64,000 bases of DNA from Arenibacter sp. P308M17 (GCF_003426735.1 NZ_QVON01000001.1:620001-684000), one strand, 5' to 3'; positions 44,630-54,334 are shown, counted from the stretch's first letter. The notes: generated by a model from the sequence alone, not told the origin. Program-made: numbers and translations.

Positions 44630-45772
44630 ATGTTGGATCAAAAAATATATAAATACCTAAGGGGTACCGCAACTTCAAAGGAGGAAAAAGAAGTCCAAAA
44701 TTGGATTACTGCCTCCGATATAAATGCCAGGAGATTCAATCTTTTAAAGGCAAAACATATTGCTTCCGCTTTGGAGGAAACCAACATGGATTTGGATGGT
44801 TCCTACCACCATATTGTCTTTGCCCAAAAACCTAGCTCCAGCGATAGGCGTCGCTTTTCAAGTACAATTTTGAAATCCGTAGCTATTTTTGCAATTCTCC
44901 TTGTACTAAGCTCTATATTTAGGGACACTTTTGTTGATTCCGGTGCTAAGTCCGTTATTCCTGAAGATGCCATTATATTACAATTGGAAAATGGAAATAT
45001 CGAGGTAATTTCCGAGGAGGGAACCGCCAAGGTCGTAGATTCCGAGGGGAACGTATTGGGGGCACAACAGGGGTCGCGATTAATCTATAAAAAAAGCGGG
45101 GCACCAAAAGAAGGTTTGGTTTACAATACGCTTACGGTGCCCTATGGCAAGAGATTTGATGTATTGCTTTCCGATGGAACCCAGGTAACCCTCAATTCCG
45201 GAACATCCCTTAAGTATCCGGTACAATTCCTTAATACAGAAAACAGGCAGGTCTTTTTGGACGGGGAAGCTTTTTTTAATGTAGCCAAGGATACGGTACA
45301 TCCATTTATTGTCAATACAAACCAGCTAAACGTGCGTGTGCTGGGTACAAAATTTAATTTATCCTCCTATCCGGAAGATCAGTTTGTCAACACGACGCTT
45401 TTGGAGGGGTCCGTTTCGGTCTATAATAAACAGGACAGCTTTGATTCTTCCAAGGCCTCTTTGTTGGAACCCGGTTTTAAAGCGGAATGGAACAAATACA
45501 ATAAGCAAATTTTAATAGAGGAGGCGGATATAGCCATGCATACCGATTGGCTGAACGGGAAGATCATATTGAGGCACGTGCCCTTTAAGAACATCGTAAA
45601 AAAATTGGAGCGGCATTATAATGTGGAGATCGTTAATAATAATCCAAAACTGGATCAGGAATTGTTTACGGCAAGTTTTGATATTGAAACCATAGATCAA
45701 GTGTTTCAAACCTTCAACCTCACCTATGAAATGGATTACAAGATCAACGACAGACAAATAATTATCAACTAA
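44630..45772 (+). CDS. FecR-family anti-sigma factor
   Basis: A 380-residue single-span membrane protein. Residues 1-80 form the cytoplasmic anti-sigma part (MLDQKIYKYLRGTATSKEEK), a membrane span follows at about residues 83-102 (LKSVAIFAILLVLSSIF), and the periplasmic FecR domain shows VPYGKRFDVLLSDGTQVTLN and VFLDGEAFFNVAKD. A C-terminal DUF4974-like part (ILRHVPFKNIVKKLERHYNV) closes it. FecR proteins relay a signal from the N-terminal STN domain of a TonB-dependent receptor, and that receptor is the next gene. It lies 63 bases after the sigma factor. Confidence 0.93.
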   Translation: MLDQKIYKYLRGTATSKEEKEVQNWITASDINARRFNLLKAKHIASALEETNMDLDGSYHHIVFAQKPSSSDRRRFSSTILKSVAIFAILLVLSSIFRDTFVDSGAKSVIPEDAIILQLENGNIEVISEEGTAKVVDSEGNVLGAQQGSRLIYKKSGAPKEGLVYNTLTVPYGKRFDVLLSDGTQVTLNSGTSLKYPVQFLNTENRQVFLDGEAFFNVAKDTVHPFIVNTNQLNVRVLGTKFNLSSYPEDQFVNTTLLEGSVSVYNKQDSFDSSKASLLEPGFKAEWNKYNKQILIEEADIAMHTDWLNGKIILRHVPFKNIVKKLERHYNVEIVNNNPKLDQELFTASFDIETIDQVFQTFNLTYEMDYKINDRQIIIN

Positions 45773-45869
45773 CTAAATAAAACAGCTGCCAATGAATTAG
45801 ATTTCCTGAAATTTAAACAGATCACAATATTTGGAGGACACCTAAAATATATGGGCTGGAAGCAAAAAA

Positions 45870-45899
45870 AATCGGAAAGTGCGCCAACACTTCCCGATT
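45870..45899 (+). other. Hairpin in the 5' leader of susC
   Basis: Arms AATCGGAAAGTG (45870-45881) and CACTTCCCGATT (45888-45899) pair over 12 positions with one mismatch, around a CGCCAA loop. There is no T-run, and the hairpin lies 43 bases before the ATG at 45943. It may stabilise or attenuate the receptor message between fecR and susC. Confidence 0.5.
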
Positions 45900-45942
45900 A
45901 GGTGTGATCAAATTAATTAACCACGTAAAACACTACAAAAAT

Positions 45943-48900
45943 ATGAAAAACCTGATTATGCCGGGGAGGAAATTCCGTTTTCGGCTACAATATGATTTGA
46001 AGATGAAACTTACTACCTTATTGTTGCTTATTGTTTCGCTTTTTCAAATTCATGCCAACGAAACCTATGGTCAAAAGACCAAAATTACTTTGAATGTCCA
46101 TCATGTCAGTATCGAAAGTGTATTAAACAGAATAGAGTCCCTTACGGAATTCAAATTCATGTACAATGACAAGGAGTTGGATTATAAAAAAATCGTCTCC
46201 GTAAAGGCTGATAAAGAATTGATTACTACAATTCTGGACAGAATTTTTTCCAAAATGAACATTACCTATGAGGTGTTGGACAAGCAGATAGTGCTAAAAC
46301 CCGAAATAGTAACCACGACCAACGGCAGGGATGATGCAGAAAAGGTAGATGTCTATCAGCAGTTTGTGGTAAATGGGACTATTGTTGACAGTGACGGGAA
46401 TTTATTGCCCGGGGCCAACGTATTGGAAAAAGGGACCACTAACGGGACCCAGTCCGATTTTGATGGTAATTTTACCCTCAGTGTCAATAGTGAAAATGCT
46501 GTTCTAACGGTTTCCTATATTGGCTATACCACCAAGGAAGTAGCCGTTAATGGACAGTCAGATATATCCATCACCTTGGAGGAGAGCGCCACCGGTCTAA
46601 GCGAGGTGGTGGTGACCGCCTTGGGGATCAAAAGGGAAAAGAAATCCTTGGGGTATGCCTCCCAGGAGCTCGATGCCGATCAGGTATCCTCCGCTAGGGA
46701 ACCCAATCTTTTGAACGGTATTTCCGGCAAGGTGGCCGGTCTGCAGATTACCAACAGCCCTTCCGGCCTAGGTGGTTCCGCCAGGGTATCCATTAGGGGC
46801 GATGCTTCCTTGAACATTAATGGCAACTCCCCTCTTTTTATTGTGGACGGAACCCCTATAAGCAATGAAATTGTTGGGTCTAGCGGTTCAGGGACCCAAG
46901 AGGTGGATTATGGAAACGGGGCCGCGGAAATAAACCCGGAGAGCATAGAATCTATCAACGTGTTAAAAGGTCCTGCAGCTGCGGCATTATATGGAGCCAG
47001 GGCAGCCAATGGGGCCATCATCATAACCACCAAGAAAGGAAGCTCTAAAAAGGGCCAATTGGGGATTACCATAAATTCTGGAATCTCCATGGAAAATGTC
47101 CTGCTATTGCCAGATTGGCAAAACGAATACGGACAAGGGAACAATCAACAGTTTGCTTTTGTGGATGGGAGTGGAAGTGGTATCGCCGATGGTGTGGATG
47201 AAAGTTGGGGGCCCAGATTGGATACCGGACTAATGATCCCCCAGTTTGATTCTCCCAGGGCAGATGGAACAAGGGGCGGGGATTATTTGGTTAGCGATTC
47301 GCCAATTACCCCTACACCTTGGGACTCCAATCCGGACAATACCTTGGATTTCTTTAATACAGGCTATACAAAGACCAATAGCATTGCCATCTCCAAGTCC
47401 GGAGATCTGGGCAATATTAGGTTTTCCTACCAAAATTTGGACCAAGAGGGCATTGTACCCAATACGGACCTTAGGCGAAATACCTTCAATTTGAATACGG
47501 GCCTAAACCTGACCGATAAGCTAACGATCAATACCAACGTAAATTATATAAAATCCGATAGCGACAATAGACCTTCCCTTAGTTATGGTACGGAAAGTAT
47601 CATGTATCTGTTCATTTGGTACGGCAGGCAATTGAATACCAATAGTTTGAGGGATTACTGGATGCCCGGTAGGGAAGGACTGCAGCAGTTCAATTACAAC
47701 TACAATTATCACGACAACCCTTTTTTCAATGTCTATGAGAATACCAACTCACAGAACAAGGACCGGGTATACGGGAATATTAGTGCCAATTACGAAATAA
47801 ACGACAATTGGAACCTTATGGTAAGGACCGGAAGGGATTTCTATCGGGATCTTCGGGGAAGGAAAAGGGCCTTTAGTACCCAACGTTTCCCTTTGGGGTA
47901 CTATAGGGAGGACAATGTTTTCTTTGAAGAGTCCAATACGGACTTCCTTTTGTCCTATGACAAAACCTTCAAGGAAAAATGGAACATAAATATATCCGCC
48001 GGTGGCAACCAATTTCGCCAAAAACAGGAATATACCCAAACGGTGGCGCCACAATTGATCAACCCCGGAGTGTACTCCTTCAATAATACCAGAAGGCCCT
48101 TGGAGGTAAGTACCAACAACGAACAAAAGAGAATAAACAGTCTCTACGGTTTTGCCCGTTTCGCCTATGACAACCTGCTTTTCTTGGATGTTACCGGCCG
48201 TAACGATTGGTCCAGTACCTTGCCCACCGATAATAATTCCTATTTCTATCCTTCGGTGACCTTGAGCGCCATAGCCAGTGATATGTTCAAAATGCCGGAA
48301 TTTGTTTCCTTTGCCAAATTAAGAGCGGCCTATGCGGAGGTAGGTAACGATACGGATCCCTATAAGTTGTCCAGTTTCTTTACCAATGAAACCCCATTTG
48401 GGGACAATCCCATTTTAACGGAATCCTCATTGATCCCAAATGCCGATCTGAAACCGGAGATTACTTCCTCCTATGAGTTTGGAGCAGATATTAGATTGTT
48501 CCAAAGTAGACTTAATCTGGATGCCACGTATTATAACGGTAAGACCAAGAACCAGATCATACCTATTAGCACGGACATCTCCAGTGGATATACCAGTAAG
48601 CTGATCAATGCGGGCGAAGTACGGAATTATGGGTTCGAGGCCATGTTGAACGTAGTTCCGGTAAGAACGGAGAATTTCAGTTGGAACACCATGTTCAACT
48701 ACTCCAGAAACAGGAGCGAGGTTACCGATCTAGGGGGTATAGATTATACCCTTACCTCAAGGAACAATGTTTTTATCCAAGCTCGGGAAGGGGGGTCCAT
48801 TAGTGCCCTTTACGGAAGGGGCTTCCAGCGTGTGGAAGATCCTAACAGTGAGTACTTTGGCCAAAAAATAGTAAACAATAGTGGTATCCCGATAAGGACG

Positions 48901-49464
48901 GACGATCTGGTGTACCAGGGCGACTACGCCGCCGATTATACCTTGGGGATACTGAACAGCTTTAAATATAAGTCACTCGATTTTGGATTTATGTTCGATA
49001 TCCGGCAAGGGGGAACGGTAGTGTCCATGACCAAGACCATAGGATCCACCTCAGGGCAGCTTATGGAGACCTTGGAAGGAAGGGAAACGGGTATCGTTGC
49101 CGAAGGAGTGTTGGAAACATCTCCCGGGGTATATACCCCCAATACCATAAACGTGGACGTAAGGACCTATAACAACCGTTACTATGAGAGGGATAACGTG
49201 GAGGCCGCCAAATACGATGCCTCCTATACCAAATTACGTGAAGTTACCCTGGGCTATAGCCTTTCCCAAAAAATTATAGATAAATTACCCATAAGTAAGG
49301 CCAGGTTATCTTTAACGGGAAGAAATTTGGCGCTTTGGACGGACAATCCACATTTTGATCCTGAAACGGTTGCCATTTCCGGTGGTACCCTTCAACCAGG
49401 GATAGAAAATATGTCCTACCCCAGTACCAGAACATACACGCTAAATTTACAAATCGATTTTTAA
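45943..49464 (+). CDS. SusC-family TonB-dependent receptor with N-terminal STN signalling domain
   Basis: A 1173-residue receptor from the ATG at 45943; the frame reaches a GTG at 45904, but this ATG is the first standard start. A signal core (MKLTTLLLLIVSLFQIHANE) lies about 20 residues in, then an STN (secretin and TonB N-terminal) domain at residues ~45-115, a carboxypeptidase-regulatory-like domain (VNGTIVDSDGNLLPGANVLE), SEVVVTALGIKREKKSLGYA, a plug with AAAALYGARAANGAIIITTK and a barrel ending YTLNLQIDF. The STN domain indicates regulation by the preceding FecR/sigma pair. The ligand is unknown. SusD is 11 bases downstream, and the ethanolamine-type operon begins about 320 bases after SusD. 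Confidence 0.95.
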   Translation: MKNLIMPGRKFRFRLQYDLKMKLTTLLLLIVSLFQIHANETYGQKTKITLNVHHVSIESVLNRIESLTEFKFMYNDKELDYKKIVSVKADKELITTILDRIFSKMNITYEVLDKQIVLKPEIVTTTNGRDDAEKVDVYQQFVVNGTIVDSDGNLLPGANVLEKGTTNGTQSDFDGNFTLSVNSENAVLTVSYIGYTTKEVAVNGQSDISITLEESATGLSEVVVTALGIKREKKSLGYASQELDADQVSSAREPNLLNGISGKVAGLQITNSPSGLGGSARVSIRGDASLNINGNSPLFIVDGTPISNEIVGSSGSGTQEVDYGNGAAEINPESIESINVLKGPAAAALYGARAANGAIIITTKKGSSKKGQLGITINSGISMENVLLLPDWQNEYGQGNNQQFAFVDGSGSGIADGVDESWGPRLDTGLMIPQFDSPRADGTRGGDYLVSDSPITPTPWDSNPDNTLDFFNTGYTKTNSIAISKSGDLGNIRFSYQNLDQEGIVPNTDLRRNTFNLNTGLNLTDKLTINTNVNYIKSDSDNRPSLSYGTESIMYLFIWYGRQLNTNSLRDYWMPGREGLQQFNYNYNYHDNPFFNVYENTNSQNKDRVYGNISANYEINDNWNLMVRTGRDFYRDLRGRKRAFSTQRFPLGYYREDNVFFEESNTDFLLSYDKTFKEKWNINISAGGNQFRQKQEYTQTVAPQLINPGVYSFNNTRRPLEVSTNNEQKRINSLYGFARFAYDNLLFLDVTGRNDWSSTLPTDNNSYFYPSVTLSAIASDMFKMPEFVSFAKLRAAYAEVGNDTDPYKLSSFFTNETPFGDNPILTESSLIPNADLKPEITSSYEFGADIRLFQSRLNLDATYYNGKTKNQIIPISTDISSGYTSKLINAGEVRNYGFEAMLNVVPVRTENFSWNTMFNYSRNRSEVTDLGGIDYTLTSRNNVFIQAREGGSISALYGRGFQRVEDPNSEYFGQKIVNNSGIPIRTDDLVYQGDYAADYTLGILNSFKYKSLDFGFMFDIRQGGTVVSMTKTIGSTSGQLMETLEGRETGIVAEGVLETSPGVYTPNTINVDVRTYNNRYYERDNVEAAKYDASYTKLREVTLGYSLSQKIIDKLPISKARLSLTGRNLALWTDNPHFDPETVAISGGTLQPGIENMSYPSTRTYTLNLQIDF

Positions 49465-49475
49465 TTGCATAAAAG

Positions 49476-51056
49476 ATGAAAAACATATATATATCTAAAA
49501 AGGGTTTCTTCATATTGATTCTTTTGTCAGCTTTTATGGGTTGTACAAAAGATTTTGAAGAGATAAACCAAAACCCCAATTTTCCCGAGCAGGCCTCTTC
49601 GGAACTGCTTTTGCCCGGAGTCTTGAGACAGATGGCCTATAATTGGGGGAGCCAGGGATGGGAAGAAGGCTTTACCGTGGTCCAATATGGTGCCCGACTA
49701 CAATTTACCTCCGGGGACATCTATCAGTGGTCCCCTACCGATAATCCTTACAACGATGCCTATGACGGGCTACGTGATATCATGAATATTATTCGGGATA
49801 CCCAGGATAATCCTGACCGCCAAAATTATTACGGCGTTGGCCTGATCGTTAAATCATGGATCTATTCGTATCTCACGGATTCTTATGGTGATGTTCCTTA
49901 TACGGATGCGGTAAAGGGAATTACTGATGATAATATTACCCCTGAGTTTACGCCCCAACAGGAAATTTATGACGGACTTTTGGCCGACCTGAAGGCAGCC
50001 AATACGGCATTGACGGGTACGGAAAATATATCCGGGGATATATTGTACGGTGGCGATGTGCTTAAATGGAGGAAATTTGCCAATTCGCTCAGACTCCGCC
50101 TGTTGATGAGGATCAGTGATGTGGACCAGGCAAAGGCCGTGGCCGGGATGTCCGAGATTATGGGCGACCCAGCAACCTATCCCATATTTGAAAGTAATGG
50201 GGATGCGGCACTATTACAATGGAATTCCGATAATCCACAACCGAAATACAATACCCGTTCTGGAAGTTTCGATGAGGTAAGGTTGAGCCTTACCTTGGAG
50301 ACCAGATTAAAGGATCTAAATGATAGAAGACTTATTGTCTTCGCACAGCCTACTTCCAATTCCGGGAAAGGAATATATTCCGATAATCTGGATGATTATG
50401 TGGGTATGCCCAACGGCTTGGACGATGAGGCCGCCTTGGGCTACAGTCCGTCCGGAAACCCCAATGAGGTAGGTTCCAATTTTATATCCAGGATAGGGAT
50501 ACTTATGGCGTGCAGGGCCTGTAATGTAGAGCTTGCTTCCCCAACGGCTTCCCAGACCATTATCATGGATTATTCGGAGCTCCAATTTATTTTGGCCGAG
50601 GCCAGGGAAAGAAATTTTATAAGTGTGGGCGATGCCGCAACCTACTACGAAAATGGTATCAGAGCCTCTTTTTCCTATTATTTGGATAGGATCGTTGCCG
50701 GGGGATGGAACGAGATTGCAGCGGATCTACAGGCCTTTGACCTAGATGCGTATATGGCACAGGAAAAGGTGGCCTATACGGGAACGACGGATGAAAAATT
50801 GGAGAAGACGGCCCTTCAGAAATGGATTGCCCTATTTTATACCGGGTTTGAGGCCTGGTCCGATTGGAGGCGTACCGGTATGCCGGAAGTTATAGCCGGT
50901 CCGGATGCGGTAAACGATAAAAGGGTGCCTGTAAGGTTCCAGTATCCAAATTCGGTAAAATCGACCAACAATGCCAATTACCAACAGGCTGTTTCCAGAA
51001 TGGGAGGCGATGATTTAAACACCAGACTCTGGTGGGATGTCGCGGCCAATGATTAA
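49476..51056 (+). CDS. SusD-family lipoprotein (SusD-like_2 type)
   Basis: A 526-residue lipoprotein with signal MKNIYISKKGFFILILLSAFMGC-type leader (lipobox near Cys23). The start of the mature part, KDFEEINQNPNFPEQASSEL, and YGVGLIVKSWIYSYLTDSYG fit the second large SusD-like family rather than classical RagB. The later YSELQFILAEARERNF and KWIALFYTGFEAWSDWRRTG are also typical. It caps the STN-containing SusC just upstream. Proteins of this type often accompany receptors for peptides or non-starch ligands, so the ligand could be non-polysaccharide. Terminator and repeat element follow. Confidence 0.93.
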   Translation: MKNIYISKKGFFILILLSAFMGCTKDFEEINQNPNFPEQASSELLLPGVLRQMAYNWGSQGWEEGFTVVQYGARLQFTSGDIYQWSPTDNPYNDAYDGLRDIMNIIRDTQDNPDRQNYYGVGLIVKSWIYSYLTDSYGDVPYTDAVKGITDDNITPEFTPQQEIYDGLLADLKAANTALTGTENISGDILYGGDVLKWRKFANSLRLRLLMRISDVDQAKAVAGMSEIMGDPATYPIFESNGDAALLQWNSDNPQPKYNTRSGSFDEVRLSLTLETRLKDLNDRRLIVFAQPTSNSGKGIYSDNLDDYVGMPNGLDDEAALGYSPSGNPNEVGSNFISRIGILMACRACNVELASPTASQTIIMDYSELQFILAEARERNFISVGDAATYYENGIRASFSYYLDRIVAGGWNEIAADLQAFDLDAYMAQEKVAYTGTTDEKLEKTALQKWIALFYTGFEAWSDWRRTGMPEVIAGPDAVNDKRVPVRFQYPNSVKSTNNANYQQAVSRMGGDDLNTRLWWDVAAND

Positions 51057-51070
51057 GGGGCATTGTTTAT

Positions 51071-51193
51071 TACATGACAAAAAATAATTTTTCGTCAACG
51101 CGAGGTACGAAGCGATCTGTCGCCATTGGGCAGATTGCTTCACTTTGTTCGCAATGACGCATTTTTTGTGCTCTAATCGGTTTTTGTCATGTA
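51071..51193. repeat. MITE-like palindromic element with 13-base perfect terminal inverted repeats
   Basis: The ends TACATGACAAAAA (51071-51083) and TTTTTGTCATGTA (51181-51193) are perfect inverse copies. Inside, CGTCA (51093-51097) pairs with TGACG (51155-51159), and GAAGCGATCTG (51109-51119) pairs with CAGATTGCTTC (51131-51141) at 10 of 11 positions. The internal part resembles dispersed CGTCATTGCGA-type intergenic palindromes of bacterial genomes. It carries no gene. Confidence 0.8.
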
Positions 51194-51230
51194 CTGTTGG
51201 GGCGTTGAGTAAATATATTGTGAATCTTTT

Positions 51231-51265
51231 AGACCATAGGGATTCTTTCCCTATGGTCTTTTGTT
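51231..51265 (+). terminator. Rho-independent terminator after the FecIR-SusCD unit
   Basis: Perfect 12-base arms AGACCATAGGGA (51231-51242) and TCCCTATGGTCT (51248-51259) around TTCTT, followed by TTTGTT. It separates the receptor genes from the permease operon, so the two are probably independent transcripts. Confidence 0.88.
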
Positions 51266-51373
51266 AGAATAATAGTTTGTTATATAATTTTTTGGGAAGT
51301 TGCTTTTCCTATTTCATTGTATATTAGTTATCAACTTAAAAATATTTAGTAACCAAAACCAAGAAAATTTAAT

Positions 51374-52852
51374 ATGGGCAAAGGCGTAAAGTATAAGAAA
51401 ATGGACAAATCCTACTTTGAATCCAGGGAGCTTAAACGGCATGCCGGTGTTTGGTCCTTATGGGCCTTGGGTGTTGGAGCGGTGATTTCCGGACATTTTT
51501 CTGGATGGAATTTGGGCTTGGCCTCTGGGGGATGGGGGGGTATGTTCGTCGCCACATGTATTGTCGCTATTATGTACATAGGGCTTACCCAGAGCGTTGC
51601 CGAAATGTCCCCTGCCCTGCCACATACCGGGGGAGCCTATTCCTTTGCCAGATCGGCCATGGGGCCTTGGGGAGGATTCTTTACAGGCCTGGTGGAAAAT
51701 TTGGAGTTCATCCTCACCCCAGCCGTTATTGTTTTTTTTCTTAGTAATTATATGCAGGGCATCTTTGAAACCGCACCCGAAATGCTGCCTTTTTGGTGGT
51801 TCGGTTTTTACACCATTTTTACCCTGTTAAATATTGTAGGGGTGGAACTGTCCTTTAAATTTACCGTTATGCTTACTTTTTTGGCATTGGGATGTTTGGG
51901 GGTATTTTGGGTGTCTTCCATTGGGAGTGCCGATTTTACTACCTATGCCTTGGACATTAAGGCCGGTACGGATGGCAATGCCCAACATTTGAAAGGGGGG
52001 GGAGGTTCCCTTTTTCCAATGGGATGGCAAGGTGCCCTCAAAGCTATGCCCTTTGCAGTATGGTTGTTTTTGGCTATTGAACAATTGCCCTTGGCGGCAG
52101 AAGAATCTGTAGACCCCAAAAAGGATATGCCCAAAGGACTCACCTATGGTATCATTACCTTGATTATTTCTGCCTTTTTAATCCTTTGGCTCAATGCCTC
52201 CATACCTTTGGGCTCCTATGCCCTTTCACAGTCGGGAGAACCTTTGTTGGACGGATTTAAGGTACTGTACGGGGATAATATAGCCAAACTCTTGGCCTTG
52301 GTGGCATCCATTGGCCTCTTGGCCTCTTTCCATACTATAATTTTTGCCTTTGGAAGACAGATTTATTCCTTGTCCAGGGCCGGGTATTTTCCGGTAATAT
52401 TATCCTTGACCCATAGCAAAAGAAAAACGCCCTATACCGCTTTGATCCTGGGATCCCTTATCGGTTTTACGGTCTTAATGGTCACCAAATTTTTAGCGGG
52501 GAATGAAAGTGGGGTCTTTATAGGGGGAGCATTGCTTAACATTGCCGTTTTTAGTGCCATGTTGTCCTATATTTTGCAATGTGGTTCCTTTTTATTGCTG
52601 AGGAAGAACAAACCCGATCTTGAAAGGCCCTATGTAAGCCCTTTTGGAAAACTAGGGGCTTGGGCCACTATTTTTCTGGCCAGTGTAATCATATATTTTC
52701 AGTTACAGGATCAATCTTATAGGACGGCCGTGTTTATCTCCATTGGGTATTTGATCATAGGCTTGGTATACTTCGGCTTAAAAGGCAGACATCGATTAAT
52801 ACTCTCCCCGGAAGAAGAGTTTGCTTTGGAACACGATGCTAAAAAACAATAA
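51374..52852 (+). CDS. eat: APC-superfamily permease, ethanolamine permease (Eat) type
   Basis: A 492-residue amino-acid/amine permease with about 12 membrane spans. The N-terminal stretch LWALGVGAVISGHFSGWNLG, then GGWGGMFVATCIVAIMYIGL and SVAEMSPALPHTGGAYSFAR, closely fits the Eat branch of the APC family. An insertion between spans (LDIKAGTDGNAQHLKGGGGS) precedes PMGWQGALKAMPFAVWLF and the conserved EQLPLAAEES. It probably imports ethanolamine. A start at ATG 51404 is also possible. The four genes that follow in the same direction make a coherent gamma-glutamylation pathway, which supports an amine or amino-alcohol substrate. Confidence 0.87.
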   Translation: MGKGVKYKKMDKSYFESRELKRHAGVWSLWALGVGAVISGHFSGWNLGLASGGWGGMFVATCIVAIMYIGLTQSVAEMSPALPHTGGAYSFARSAMGPWGGFFTGLVENLEFILTPAVIVFFLSNYMQGIFETAPEMLPFWWFGFYTIFTLLNIVGVELSFKFTVMLTFLALGCLGVFWVSSIGSADFTTYALDIKAGTDGNAQHLKGGGGSLFPMGWQGALKAMPFAVWLFLAIEQLPLAAEESVDPKKDMPKGLTYGIITLIISAFLILWLNASIPLGSYALSQSGEPLLDGFKVLYGDNIAKLLALVASIGLLASFHTIIFAFGRQIYSLSRAGYFPVILSLTHSKRKTPYTALILGSLIGFTVLMVTKFLAGNESGVFIGGALLNIAVFSAMLSYILQCGSFLLLRKNKPDLERPYVSPFGKLGAWATIFLASVIIYFQLQDQSYRTAVFISIGYLIIGLVYFGLKGRHRLILSPEEEFALEHDAKKQ

Positions 52853-52958
52853 ACATCTACATATGAAATGAGCATGACCAAAATTTGGTCGCAAACCCAA
52901 ATGAAGATATGCGAATTACATATGACCGCTAAAAAACGATAAATATCTACATATGAAA
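52838..52958. repeat. Direct repeat spanning the permease stop and the ligase start
   Basis: A 31-base block occurs twice with a spacing of exactly 90 bases (52838-52868 and 52928-52958), with 29 of 31 positions identical. Each block begins GCTAAAAAAC and ends CATATGAAA. The first copy contains the permease stop codon and a two-codon mini-frame (ATG AAA TGA); the second contains the true start of the ligase gene (52953). A local duplication of the intergenic junction is the simplest explanation. Confidence 0.88.
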
Positions 52959-54329
52959 AAGGAAATACCAAAAATGACCATAGAATCGGTCAGGAGTTAT
53001 ATACAAGAACATCAAATTGAAAATATAAAGTTGGCCGTTGTTGATGTGGATGGCATACTGCGCGGAAAATACGTAAATTCCAATAAGTTCCTATCCGCTT
53101 TGGAGAAGGGGTTTGGTTTTTGCAGTGTCATCTTTGGTTGGGATTCCAATGATGTTCTATATAAGAATGATTCCTTTACGGGCTGGGCAGATGGTTTTAC
53201 CGATGCCAATGCTACCATAGATGTCTCCAGTATGAGAATGTTGCCAACTGAAGATTTTAAGTCCGTTATTTTTTTGGTAGATTTTTCGGAGAGTAGTGCT
53301 GCAAGCGTTTGTCCAAGATCCATTCTTCGCAAAACTTTGGAAAGATTGGGAAAACTGGGGCTTAGGGCAAGTGCCTCTTTTGAGTTCGAATTTTTCCTTT
53401 TTAATGAATCCCCTAAATCCGTTCGCAATAAGAATTATCACCAACTTGAACCGATGACCCCGGGGAACTTTGGATATTCCATATTGCGAAGTTCTACCCA
53501 TGCCAGTTTTTATCACGAAATAATGGAACTCTCCAAGGAGATGGGCATGCCCTTGGAAGGCTTGCATACAGAGACGGGGGCCGGAGTATTGGAAGGTGCG
53601 CTGGAGTACTCAGAAGCACTTAGGGCAGCTGATAATGGGGCATTGTTCAAAAACTTTGTAAAGGTGTGGGCACAACAAAATAATTTAATGGCCTGCTTTA
53701 TGGCCAAATGGTCTTCCAATTACCCCGGTCAATCGGGACATATCCATATTTCCCTGCAGAATACCGATGGTACCTCTGCCTTCTACGATAAGGATAAGAC
53801 CAATGGCATGTCCGATGTAATGCGCTGGTTTATTGGGGGACAACAAAAGTTGATGCCCGAATTGTTGGCCATGGTGGCCTCTACATGTAACAGTTATACG
53901 CGACTTATTCCCGGTTTTTGGGCTCCCACCGCGGCCTCATGGGGTATGGACAATAGAACCTGTGCCCTCAGGGCCATTCCAGGTTCCGAAAAGTCCCAAA
54001 GAGTGGAATACAGGGTATCTGCAGCAGATATCAACCCATACTTGGCATTGGCAGCCGCTATAGGTTCCGGATTATGGGGCATAGAGCATAAAATTGAACC
54101 CACAAAAGCCGTGGATGGAAACGCCTATGATGTGGATTTTCCGCAAGAACTGCAGTTGCCCAGGACCCTGTCCCAGGCCGCTGAAAAATTTAAGAATTCT
54201 AAAATTGCCCGAGACCTGTTTGGTGATATATTTGTGGATCATTATTCGTATACCCGACTTTGGGAAGATCAACAACAATTGGGAGCTATAACCGACTGGC
54301 AATTAAAACGTTATTTCGAAATAATTTAA
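52953..54329 (+). CDS. Glutamine-synthetase-like gamma-glutamyl amide ligase
   Basis: A 458-residue member of the glutamine synthetase superfamily. Catalytic segments are RASASFEFEFFLF, TETGAGVLEGALEYSEAL (glutamate metal ligands), GQSGHIHISLQ (metal histidine) and TRLIPGFWAPTAASWG with the substrate-binding arginine. The N-terminal VDVDGILRGKYVNSNKF is typical of PuuA/GlnA4-type ligases rather than true glutamine synthetase. It would join glutamate to an imported amine, probably making gamma-glutamyl-ethanolamide if the permease is an ethanolamine carrier, or a gamma-glutamyl-polyamine otherwise. The aldehyde dehydrogenase follows after five bases. Confidence 0.86.
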   Translation: MKKEIPKMTIESVRSYIQEHQIENIKLAVVDVDGILRGKYVNSNKFLSALEKGFGFCSVIFGWDSNDVLYKNDSFTGWADGFTDANATIDVSSMRMLPTEDFKSVIFLVDFSESSAASVCPRSILRKTLERLGKLGLRASASFEFEFFLFNESPKSVRNKNYHQLEPMTPGNFGYSILRSSTHASFYHEIMELSKEMGMPLEGLHTETGAGVLEGALEYSEALRAADNGALFKNFVKVWAQQNNLMACFMAKWSSNYPGQSGHIHISLQNTDGTSAFYDKDKTNGMSDVMRWFIGGQQKLMPELLAMVASTCNSYTRLIPGFWAPTAASWGMDNRTCALRAIPGSEKSQRVEYRVSAADINPYLALAAAIGSGLWGIEHKIEPTKAVDGNAYDVDFPQELQLPRTLSQAAEKFKNSKIARDLFGDIFVDHYSYTRLWEDQQQLGAITDWQLKRYFEII

Positions 54330-54334
54330 AAAAA

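Larger units (their letters stand above)
51057..51373. other. Intergenic region between susD and the permease gene
   Basis: It contains a 123-base palindromic element (51071-51193), a terminator (51231-51265) and about 110 AT-rich bases that should carry the promoter of the permease operon. No gene and no copy of either operator palindrome seen. Confidence 0.65.
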
